Shown here in pieces: positions 1 through 5,754 of a DNA stretch of 5,897 nt (the stretch's first letter is position 1; every line of letters starts with the position of its first letter). Position numbers and translations under genes: made by a program. Source of the stretch: Streptococcus oralis (GTDB lineage: Bacteria; Bacillota; Bacilli; Lactobacillales; Streptococcaceae); contig CAJPKC010000083.1 in the NCBI GenBank assembly GCA_905370255.1, positions 1-5,897 of the forward strand, given 5' to 3'. Below the pieces are notes generated by a model. It saw only the letters and a list, made by a program, of their open reading frames with translations, searched no databases and had not been told where the DNA came from.

Positions 1-1130
1 CTTTCTACCCTAGCAGTTAAGAGCAACTGACTACCACTAGGCGTATGCTCTACCGCATTCGAAAGGATATTCATAAAAGCTCGATTTAACAAGGACCTGT
101 CCCAATTACCTATAATTTCATCCTCAATTTCTTTCTTGTCAAATACCACATTGATTTGTTTCGTTTGTACTAATGACAAGGTTTGATCGTAAATGTCTTC
201 AACAAATTCCTTAACTGGAACTTCTTCTAGCGTCAGTGTCTTCTTCAAACTCGTTTTGTTGAGTTCTGACAACTCTTTCACATAAGCATCAACCTGTCCA
301 ATCCCTTTTTGAAAATGCTCTAACAAATCCGTCTGTTCTGCATCTAAGGAGGTCATAGCTAAGAGTTCTGCATTCCCACGGGCGACTGTCAGTGGTGTCT
401 TTAAATCATGTGTCAGGGCAGAAATTTGATTTTGTTTATCTTGCTCTGCCTTCCAGTTTTCCATCAAAGACTCACGAAGTGCTAACCTCATATGATCCAA
501 TCCACTTAAAACCTGGTTGAATTCCTTAATTGTAGACTGAGAAGTTTGAAAATCCAAGTCTTGCTCTGCTATTTTCTCTGTTGCCTTCAATATTGGTCTT
601 AGCTCTCGACTCAATTTACTAGCATAGTAAAAAGTTAAAGTAATAAATATGAGTAGGATAGACACAATCATTGAGCCAATCATCAATAGGTTAGCATTAG
701 GGAAATGCTGGTTCAACCACTCATTACGATACCGAGGTGATAGTTGATAATTGACAATGACTATCCCATCTGGTCGTTCAAATGACTGAAAATACCCATA
801 CTTGTCACCATGAGCATTCTTGAATTGGTAATTTAATAAGGATTCCTCTTGCAGATTAACAGGCATATTAGACTTCTTAAGTTTAAATTCCCTTGTTAAA
901 AAGACATAACTAGTACCATCGGGTAAGATATCGGGATTAAAGACCTTAGAAGTCTCAATATCATTTCTCACAGCAGATAAATCAATCTCTACCTGATTTG
1001 CTGGAATGACACCGAAGGTAGAAATATAAAAAATAAGAAGACTGCTGATTACAGAGAGAACTGTAAGACTGACGACATAAGATAACAAGATTGTTCTTAG
1101 AGAGTGCTCTCGTTTTTTAATTAGTGCCAC
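1..1130 (-). CDS. Sensor histidine kinase of a two-component system (3' end outside window)
   Basis: Membrane sensor kinase that would autophosphorylate and pass phosphate to the response regulator encoded just before it. I read 376 residues from GTG at 1130 to the window edge. Visible parts are TM1 (about residues 14-38), an extracytoplasmic domain of about 110 residues, TM2 (about 147-170), a HAMP-like linker (LRPI near 177-180, EQDLDF near 189-194), the dimerisation/phosphoacceptor motif ALTHDLKTPLT with His241, and the N box NILSNAVEHTP (354-364). The D/F and G boxes lie beyond the left edge, so the protein is cut by the window, not broken. The start overlaps the regulator's end by 10 bp (GTGGCACTAA), which suggests translational coupling; no ATG is available near this point. 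Two TM segments with an external domain of this size plus the HDLKTPLT motif fit the NisK/SpaK-like lantibiotic-sensing kinases. The ligand is inference. Confidence 0.93.
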   Translation of the reverse strand, partial: MALIKKREHSLRTILLSYVVSLTVLSVISSLLIFYISTFGVIPANQVEIDLSAVRNDIETSKVFNPDILPDGTSYVFLTREFKLKKSNMPVNLQEESLLNYQFKNAHGDKYGYFQSFERPDGIVIVNYQLSPRYRNEWLNQHFPNANLLMIGSMIVSILLIFITLTFYYASKLSRELRPILKATEKIAEQDLDFQTSQSTIKEFNQVLSGLDHMRLALRESLMENWKAEQDKQNQISALTHDLKTPLTVARGNAELLAMTSLDAEQTDLLEHFQKGIGQVDAYVKELSELNKTSLKKTLTLEEVPVKEFVEDIYDQTLSLVQTKQINVVFDKKEIEDEIIGNWDRSLLNRAFMNILSNAVEHTPSGSQLLLTARVE

Positions 1131-1780
1131 TTGTAACCAATCCCCCAGACTGTTTCAATAGGATTTTGCCCAACATCTTTGAGCTTTGCACGGATATTTT
1201 TAATATGTTCAGCCACTGCTGTTGGACTTCCTTTATCCTCATAGCCGTACAAATGCGTATAGATTTGCTCTTTGGAAAAAACTTGGCCTTTATTTTCAGC
1301 CAAAAATTGACAAATACCATACTCCGACTTAGTCAAATCTAACAGTTGATTCTCAACATAAAGCTCCTGAGCCGACAAATCAAACTGAAAATCACCTAGA
1401 GAAAGTTTATGGTGACGTTCACGATGTTCACGTCTTAAGTGAGCCGCAACACGCGCTTGAAGTTCTTTAACCCCAAATGGTTTGCAAATGTAATCATCCG
1501 CACCATAAGTCAAACCTTGGACGATGTCTGCCTCTTGCGTTTTAGCTGTAATAAAGAGGATAGGGCAATCCACCTGATTTCGAATCTCATGACAAAACTG
1601 TAGACCGTCAACATCAGGCATCATGATATCCAGTAAAATCAAGTCAAATCGAGGTAAAGAGTTCTTATTCAAATCTAAAACACTTGTAAGCCCTGTCACC
1701 TTATGGTTTTGGAGCTCTAAAGCCTTTACAACCAATTGAACAATATCTTCTTGATCATCAATAACAAGTATTTGAGCCAT
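1121..1780 (-). CDS. OmpR/PhoB-family response regulator
   Basis: Cytoplasmic DNA-binding regulator of 219 aa, the full length for this family. The N-terminal receiver domain (about 1-115) has the acidic pair Asp8-Asp9, phosphoacceptor Asp51 in LILLDIMMPD, Thr78 in LFITAKT and Lys100 in ICKPFG, so all key residues are present. The C-terminal winged helix (about 125-219) has LDLTKSEYGI, HIKNIRAKL and the terminal PIETVWGIGYKW. That ending is typical of the SpaR/NisR/SalR-type regulators of lantibiotic and peptide-response systems. The assignment to this subgroup is by recalled similarity only. The start at 1780 is preceded by a purine-rich GAAAGGAAAGG site. The gene lies 35 bp after the traX-like gene and overlaps the kinase gene by 10 bp. 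It has its own likely promoter at 1810-1839, and readthrough from traX is also possible. Confidence 0.97.
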   Translation of the reverse strand: MAQILVIDDQEDIVQLVVKALELQNHKVTGLTSVLDLNKNSLPRFDLILLDIMMPDVDGLQFCHEIRNQVDCPILFITAKTQEADIVQGLTYGADDYICKPFGVKELQARVAAHLRREHRERHHKLSLGDFQFDLSAQELYVENQLLDLTKSEYGICQFLAENKGQVFSKEQIYTHLYGYEDKGSPTAVAEHIKNIRAKLKDVGQNPIETVWGIGYKWH

Positions 1781-1809
1781 AACCTTTCCTTTCGTTCAAA
1801 GTTACTCTT

Positions 1810-1839
1810 ATCATATCATCTATAGAAGATAACTGACAA
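1810..1839 (-). promoter_or_regulatory. Extended -10 promoter for the two-component system genes
   Basis: On the minus strand, -35 TTGTCA (1839-1834) is followed by an 18-bp spacer and -10 TATGAT (1815-1810), with TGA immediately before the -10 giving a TGn extension. Each hexamer matches 5 of 6 consensus positions. The TGn is the stop codon of the upstream traX-like gene, so the promoter lies almost wholly inside that gene's end. Predicted transcription starts near 1803, leaving a leader of about 23 nt that holds the regulator's ribosome binding site. Confidence 0.65.
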
Positions 1840-2640
1840 GGCGTAAAGTAGATAAATATGGGTTGGGTAAAAGACATAGAACAAATATTTTGACCCATTC
1901 CCTCTTTGACCGTTATAACAAAGCATTAAAGGAGCTGCAAATATTTCCATCCATTCAAAGTATTTGGACATTAAATCGTGAAAAGAAGGTCTACTTAAAA
2001 CAAGCGCCATTAGTACCCAAACTAGACTAACACTCACAAAAGCAAGCACTTCTTTCTTAAGATTCTTATGACAAAGATACATAGCGATACCGGTCAAAAG
2101 CAACCACGTCCCTCCATCGCTGATAAATGTATGAACTGGCAGCACTGTATAATTAAGTAGATTTAGGAAGAAATTAAAGATGGGTTTGTCTAGACTTGAC
2201 AAATAAAAAGGCGCCATTAACCATGGGAGCAATATTGGAAAAAGTAAAGTTGGTATCCCTTTAAGGTATTTCTTTTCTTGGATCCAAGCAATGCCTTGAA
2301 GAGCAACGAGCAAAATAGCGAATGATGACAACATCATATTTTTTGGAAAGAAATCATCTGCTCTCACAAGTGGATGTAAAAAATTATAGAAACCAAACTG
2401 AATCAATCCCATCAAAATTGCTAAAGCATAAATCTTTAGGAAGTATTTCTTTCGATTGTGTGTATGGATGAAACCTTCAATCACAGCAAATAGGAACAAG
2501 GGGGCCGCTAATCTTCCAATCATAGTAAACCAAATGGGTATTTTCCCTGTATAATCAAAAAAGTAATGAATATGGTCAAATACCATAGTAATGAGGGCTA
2601 TATATTTGAGTTGGAAACCTGATAGACTTAAACGTTTCAT
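1816..2640 (-). CDS. TraX-family integral membrane protein
   Basis: Predicted polytopic membrane protein of 274 aa with about eight to nine hydrophobic segments across its length. Family marks seen are KYIALITMVFDHIH (residues 12-25), IGRLAAPLFLF (41-51) and the C-terminal YLFYVFYPTHIYLLYAL (252-268). These agree with the TraX family, named for the F-plasmid protein that N-acetylates pilin. Chromosomal copies in Firmicutes have no settled substrate, so acetylation of a surface molecule is only inference. There is no sign of plasmid transfer genes here. The frame could begin 39 bp earlier at 2679, but AAGGAG 7 nt before the ATG at 2640 and the family's usual N-terminus both favour 2640. The extra 13 residues would be charged and sit in the leader. 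The next gene downstream, the response regulator, is 35 bp away. Confidence 0.9.
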   Translation of the reverse strand: MKRLSLSGFQLKYIALITMVFDHIHYFFDYTGKIPIWFTMIGRLAAPLFLFAVIEGFIHTHNRKKYFLKIYALAILMGLIQFGFYNFLHPLVRADDFFPKNMMLSSFAILLVALQGIAWIQEKKYLKGIPTLLFPILLPWLMAPFYLSSLDKPIFNFFLNLLNYTVLPVHTFISDGGTWLLLTGIAMYLCHKNLKKEVLAFVSVSLVWVLMALVLSRPSFHDLMSKYFEWMEIFAAPLMLCYNGQRGNGSKYLFYVFYPTHIYLLYALSVIFYR

Positions 2641-2647
2641 AATAACT

Positions 2648-2653
2648 CTCCTT
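2648..2653 (-). promoter_or_regulatory. Ribosome binding site deciding the traX-like start
   Basis: AAGGAG, within the longer GAAAGGAGAG, lies 7 nt upstream of the ATG at 2640 on the minus strand. It falls inside the extended frame that would start at 2679, so it argues for the shorter protein. Confidence 0.8.
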
Positions 2654-2665
2654 TCTTTCATTCTC

Positions 2666-2671
2666 AGTATA
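2666..2671 (-). promoter_or_regulatory. Possible -10 element for the traX-like gene
   Basis: TATACT on the minus strand lies 26 bp before the ATG at 2640 and matches 5 of 6 positions of the -10 consensus. No convincing -35 hexamer is present at 16-18 bp; the nearest candidates (ATACTT, GATACT) are poor. If used, the leader would be about 20 nt, just enough for the ribosome binding site. Confidence 0.3.
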
Positions 2672-2709
2672 AAAAACAAATTTAAGGAAAGTATCAGTTT
2701 TTTGAATAA

Positions 2710-2814
2710 ATAAAAAAGCCATCGATTGATAACTTTCTCAGTGGGCTCCCTATCAGATCCTCTCTAGATGTTAGCTTTTCGTCACCCACTACAGTTGACA
2801 GAAAGCCAGAATAG
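2710..2814. other. Structured intergenic segment, possible degenerate insertion-sequence end
   Basis: This is the core of the 256-bp gap between the methyltransferase and traX-like genes. AGTGGG at 2740-2745 pairs with CCCACT at 2785-2790, enclosing 39 bp; wobble pairs extend the stem by one at each end in minus-strand RNA. The stretch with CCCACTACAGTTGACA (2785-2800) resembles, from memory, sequence found just outside transposase genes of streptococcal ISL3-type elements. On the plus strand a short frame of about 34 codons stays open to a TAG at about 2814 but has no start or binding site. No complete transposase or flanking terminal repeats are visible. It could instead be a leader RNA structure or a weak terminator: on the minus strand GGCT at 2720-2717 is followed by a T run. 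Confidence 0.3.
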
Positions 2815-2896
2815 CTACTGTCTTATCTCATTCTTTACTTAAAGCCTTGATAGACTTGACAAATGGAAGAAAATATCTCTATTAAATAACGATAAA

Positions 2897-3505
2897 TTAA
2901 TCAGCATCAACGCTAATAGCTTTATACACAATGTATAAAACCCAATTTTGATTCTGCCTCACTTCAATTTTTGCAAAGCCAACATTTTTTAAAATATTAT
3001 TCAATGCATGAGTTGCAGTATATTCTGGCATATAATAATTTATTTTTTCTTTTTCGCAAGCAATAATTAAAGTGGAGTGGCTAGACATGACCCGATAGAT
3101 CTCCAGAAAGCCTTTTTTTAAATCATCCCAGAAAATATGTGTTTGAATGGCAAATACAAGATCAAAGTAGTCATTTTGATAAGGTAGCGCGTCTACATTT
3201 CCAATCCTAAGATGAACATCACCATTTTGTATAGCATCTGAATTAATTCGTTTTGCAACTTGATAAGATTCCTTAGAAATATCAATGCCATGAATTTCAA
3301 GATGCTTATTCAAAGCAAGGAGATTTTTGATGGTGCTGCCACCTCCATAGCCGATTTCTAAAACTCGACTATTATCTATAATTGTAGTTTGTTTTATTGT
3401 CCAAAGGCTAAGCTTTTTAAAATAGGAAGTCCAAATTTTCGCAATCACCTGGCCTACAATACCACTAGGTTTTTTAGCTTGATTAATAAGATATTGAGTG
3501 AACAT
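2897..3505 (-). CDS. Class I SAM-dependent methyltransferase
   Basis: Predicted cytoplasmic methyltransferase of 202 aa with a Rossmann-like fold. Numbered from ATG 3505, motif I is VLEIGYGGGS (48-57), the acidic residue binding the SAM ribose is Asp74 in GIDIS (73-77), motif II-like GNVDALPYQNDYFDLVFAI spans 102-120, and EIYRVMSSHSTLIIA (135-149) is the usual strand after the motif III helix. The substrate cannot be told; small-molecule methylation is typical of this group. The frame also reaches an ATG at 3598, adding 31 residues, but that codon has no ribosome binding site. The ATG at 3505 has GAGAGG at 8 nt, and the N-terminus it gives (QAKKPSGIVGQVIAKIW) is the kind usual for these enzymes. 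The gene stands apart from its neighbours by 197 bp and 256 bp, so it is probably its own transcription unit or an end-of-operon gene. Confidence 0.88.
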   Translation of the reverse strand: MFTQYLINQAKKPSGIVGQVIAKIWTSYFKKLSLWTIKQTTIIDNSRVLEIGYGGGSTIKNLLALNKHLEIHGIDISKESYQVAKRINSDAIQNGDVHLRIGNVDALPYQNDYFDLVFAIQTHIFWDDLKKGFLEIYRVMSSHSTLIIACEKEKINYYMPEYTATHALNNILKNVGFAKIEVRQNQNWVLYIVYKAISVDAD

Positions 3506-3513
3506 TTTAGATG

Positions 3514-3519
3514 CCTCTC
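3514..3519 (-). promoter_or_regulatory. Ribosome binding site deciding the methyltransferase start
   Basis: GAGAGG on the minus strand lies 8 nt before the ATG at 3505. The alternative ATG at 3598 is preceded by AATAAACCCTA, with no purine-rich site. Confidence 0.6.
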
Positions 3520-3592
3520 GTTTAGGGGATTTTTGAAAGAATATTAGATGAAATTCAAAATATGTAGATAGTAGTCCTTGTATGGTTTGATT

Positions 3593-3618
3593 AGTCATTA
3601 GGGTTTATTCTAATGACT
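3593..3618. repeat. 9-bp inverted repeat upstream of the methyltransferase gene
   Basis: AGTCATTAG (3593-3601) and CTAATGACT (3610-3618) form a perfect inverted repeat with an 8-bp centre. It lies 88 bp upstream of the preferred start at 3505 and covers the alternative ATG at 3598. The size, AT-rich centre and position suit an operator for a dimeric repressor, but a short RNA hairpin is also possible. No T run follows, so it does not look like a terminator. AT-rich sequence with -10-like words (TATAAA, TAATAC) lies just upstream in the transcription direction, without a clear -35. Confidence 0.5.
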
Positions 3619-3702
3619 TATGTATTATTTATAGGTAATCTGAAATTGAGTTTGAAATATTAATAAGAATTGTGTGGAAAAAACATCATCAAGAATACTC
3701 TT

Positions 3703-4482
3703 TTAGTTTTGTTCTTCTAGTTCATCCTTTTGATCTTCATAAAAAACAACTTTTCCATCTTTAACTTTGAAAGAGTAACTGATGGATTTTGCGCCACCAC
3801 CTTTTGAATAGTAGAATTCATAGTCACCATCCGGTAGTTTGCTCGCATCTAGCTTTTTAGCTGCCTTCTTCAAGTCTTGTTCCGTAGTGACAGATGCACT
3901 ATCATCGACAAAAATAGTCATACGTACAAGCTCTTGATCTATCAAAGTTTGAAAAGGGATTTGATAGTAGCCGGCCAAGTCCTTCTTTCCTTCTTTGAGA
4001 TTTTGCTTAGCGATGCTATCCAGAATTGCCTCTTTTTCATCAGAATAAAAGTTACCTAAAAAGCTAAAGAAATTAATAGGAAGGCCTAGAGATTGCTTCT
4101 TTATTTCAGTCTCAAATTTTTCCTTGATATTTTTAATCGATTTCTGCTCCAAAAAAGCTTTCTTATATTCTGGAAGATGGTTATTATATGAATCTGACCA
4201 TTCATCATTAAAAGTAGTTTCCTTTTCCAATCGTATCGTTTGATCATCGTAGGTCTTCTCAGAATAAGTGTAGCTTACATGATACTGTGGGAATTCTAGG
4301 GCAGTCCAGGATAACTTAGTGATGCTTACTTTTCCATGAAGATCATTTTTGTTACACACTTCTGTGACAACCTCCTTAGCTTTTTTGTAGTCACTAGGTG
4401 TCATGATCTTACAGCTTGAAAGACAAAGACAAGAAAGAAAAAGTAGAAGCCCCACCAATAGTTTGGAATAGTTTGATTTCAT
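3703..4482 (-). CDS. Putative lipoprotein of unknown function
   Basis: Exported protein of 259 aa that I do not recognise as a named family. The N-terminus is a typical lipoprotein signal: Lys2 and Lys7, a hydrophobic stretch (8-20) and the lipobox LSSC with Cys24 as the lipidated residue, giving a mature chain of about 236 residues anchored to the outer face of the membrane. The mature part is rich in Lys, Glu and Asp. It has probable helical stretches (30-45, 103-130, 145-168, 201-211) and a beta-like C-terminus (about 217-250, with PDGDYEFYYSKGG and KVKDGKVVFYED). The start is firm: AAGGAGG stands 7 nt before the ATG. It follows the 386-aa membrane-protein gene by 43 bp with no terminator between them, so the two are probably co-transcribed and may act together at the cell surface. 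No catalytic motif is visible. Confidence 0.9.
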   Translation of the reverse strand: MKSNYSKLLVGLLLFLSCLCLSSCKIMTPSDYKKAKEVVTEVCNKNDLHGKVSITKLSWTALEFPQYHVSYTYSEKTYDDQTIRLEKETTFNDEWSDSYNNHLPEYKKAFLEQKSIKNIKEKFETEIKKQSLGLPINFFSFLGNFYSDEKEAILDSIAKQNLKEGKKDLAGYYQIPFQTLIDQELVRMTIFVDDSASVTTEQDLKKAAKKLDASKLPDGDYEFYYSKGGGAKSISYSFKVKDGKVVFYEDQKDELEEQN

Positions 4483-4489
4483 AACCTAA

Positions 4490-4496
4490 CCTCCTT
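4490..4496 (-). promoter_or_regulatory. Strong ribosome binding site of the lipoprotein gene
   Basis: AAGGAGG on the minus strand, 7 nt before the ATG at 4482. It is a perfect match to the anti-Shine-Dalgarno sequence and lies 29 bp beyond the stop of the preceding gene, so this gene is translated independently of its upstream partner. Confidence 0.8.
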
Positions 4497-4525
4497 ATGA
4501 AATTTACGAAATGCGTCTTCTCATT

Positions 4526-5686
4526 CTAGTTTTGAGTTGGACTCCCTTTGAAATATTCAAAAAACTCTTCTTTATTCTTTACAACATGTTCCTGACCATC
4601 TTTTGAATATTCTGCTGGAATTCTGTAATTGTAAAATAATTTGAAGGTATCCGAACCTCCCTTTGGATAGAACAGCTCTAGAATAGATATATCAAAATTA
4701 AGATCTTCTGGTCCAAGAAAGTATAGGTAGGCGTCCTCACCCTTTATATAGTCTATATCTATTCTATCACTATGCCCCTTACTTAAAATAGAATAGACCT
4801 TCGTGTAAGTAGACTTTAATGGAATCGTCTCGTTTTCATAATCATTTATTTTATATCTTAAACGTGAATCAGAAAAAGAGATTGTTGAATCAAAATTATG
4901 ATTTGGATTAGATTCAAAGGGATGAGTTACTTTATAGTTTTTTTTATCATCATCTCGAAGTTGATCATACTTTTTTCCTGATGATGTTGTAAATGAAATC
5001 TTTCCTGTTTTAACATTCATTAAGCCGACTTTTGTAATGAATTCCGTGTCCACATGAATGTCCCCTGGCTTAAACACATATTTATCTTTTGTTCCTACTA
5101 AAATACCAATGGAAAGATAGGTTTCTTGATCATCCTTATCATAATAAAGAGAGCCAGTATATGTAGCCAATGGAAGATAATCTTTATTGAGATCTCTTAC
5201 AATTTTGAACATATCAAAGGTTTGCTTACTGATTCTATTATCTGCAGTATCATAAATATCAATAAGCCAGTATTCTCCTTTTTCCGGTTTATTCCTCCTG
5301 TTATTGATACTATCAATACGAGAACCATCGAGAGTTATATGCTTTATATAACGCCCAGAAATCCAAGGATATGTTTTTAACTTGTAGCTTACTTGTGCAA
5401 TATAGTATCCACGATGGCTTCCCTCTATAGGTCTTTCTACACTAATTTCCCTATCATAATCTTGTGCCTCTAGAGCCTCACCCAATTCTTTTTGAGTTTC
5501 CCATTGGATCGCAACTGCTTTCCCATCCCCTATAAATTGAGATTCAACCAGTTTAGGACGAGGGTTCCAGCTGATAAATTGTGTCAATTCACGTTTATGA
5601 AGTTCATGCTGTATCTGCAATCCCCCTATTAGTAGGAGAAAAACCAACAATAGATAAAACTTAAATGATTTCAAAATCTTCTTCAC
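4526..5686 (-). CDS. Membrane-anchored extracellular protein of unknown function
   Basis: Protein of 386 aa that I cannot assign to a family. It has a positively charged N-terminus (KKILKSFK), one hydrophobic segment (about residues 10-24) and then about 360 residues that should lie outside the cell. No lipobox or LPXTG sorting motif is seen, so the N-terminal segment is probably an uncleaved anchor. The outer part is rich in Tyr, Asp and Lys, with many short beta-like strands (for example YYIAQVSYKLK 94-104, GEYWLIDIYDT 137-147, AYLYFLGP 319-326), suggesting beta-rich domains. No active-site motif is visible. I place the start at GTG 5686, not ATG 5713, because AGGAGG lies 7 nt before the GTG and the ATG lies inside the predicted -10 hexamer. 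It is the first gene of a likely two-gene operon with the lipoprotein gene. Confidence 0.87.
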   Translation of the reverse strand: MKKILKSFKFYLLLVFLLLIGGLQIQHELHKRELTQFISWNPRPKLVESQFIGDGKAVAIQWETQKELGEALEAQDYDREISVERPIEGSHRGYYIAQVSYKLKTYPWISGRYIKHITLDGSRIDSINNRRNKPEKGEYWLIDIYDTADNRISKQTFDMFKIVRDLNKDYLPLATYTGSLYYDKDDQETYLSIGILVGTKDKYVFKPGDIHVDTEFITKVGLMNVKTGKISFTTSSGKKYDQLRDDDKKNYKVTHPFESNPNHNFDSTISFSDSRLRYKINDYENETIPLKSTYTKVYSILSKGHSDRIDIDYIKGEDAYLYFLGPEDLNFDISILELFYPKGGSDTFKLFYNYRIPAEYSKDGQEHVVKNKEEFFEYFKGSPTQN

Positions 5687-5693
5687 ACCATAG

Positions 5694-5699
5694 CCTCCT
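5694..5699 (-). promoter_or_regulatory. Ribosome binding site deciding a GTG start
   Basis: AGGAGG on the minus strand lies 7 nt before GTG 5686. It sits downstream of the ATG at 5713, which has no comparable site, so it supports the nine-residue shorter protein. Confidence 0.8.
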
Positions 5700-5711
5700 A
5701 ATCTCACCCTC

Positions 5712-5740
5712 ATTTTAGCATCAATTCCATCTTTTGTCAG
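5712..5740 (-). promoter_or_regulatory. Extended -10 promoter of the membrane-protein/lipoprotein operon
   Basis: On the minus strand, -35 CTGACA (5740-5735) is followed by a 17-bp spacer and -10 TAAAAT (5717-5712), with TGC just before it as the TGn extension. Both hexamers match consensus at 5 of 6 positions. Transcription should start near 5705, leaving a leader of about 19 nt before the GTG at 5686. The promoter begins about 15 bp from the end of the dispersed repeat at 5755. Confidence 0.7.
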
Positions 5741-5754
5741 TCAAATAAATAATA

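Noticed and set aside
1117..1342. Open frames of 67 codons (minus) and 72 codons (plus) over the end of the response regulator gene
   Set aside because: Both lie wholly or mostly inside the regulator gene in other frames, have no convincing ribosome binding site and give no family-like protein.
2641..2896. Riboswitch or T-box leader for the traX-like gene
   Set aside because: I compared it by eye with TPP, preQ1, FMN, THF and T-box signatures and found none; the visible pairing is too short to name a class.
3660..3702. Rho-independent terminator after the lipoprotein gene
   Set aside because: Only a 4-bp AAGA/TCTT stem is present, and the T run lies about 8 nt past it, so it is too weak to call.
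3877..4059. Plus-strand frame of 60 codons inside the lipoprotein gene
   Set aside because: Opposite-strand shadow of a well-supported gene with a lipobox and a strong ribosome binding site.
5126..5380. Plus-strand frame of 84 codons inside the 386-aa membrane-protein gene
   Set aside because: Low-complexity, Ile-rich translation antisense to a well-supported gene; no ribosome binding site.
4526..5686. Type VII toxin-immunity protein of the TipC kind
   Set aside because: Single N-terminal anchor and outside location are compatible, but the protein is long and I see no specific motif or neighbouring LXG/Esx gene, so the name would be a guess.
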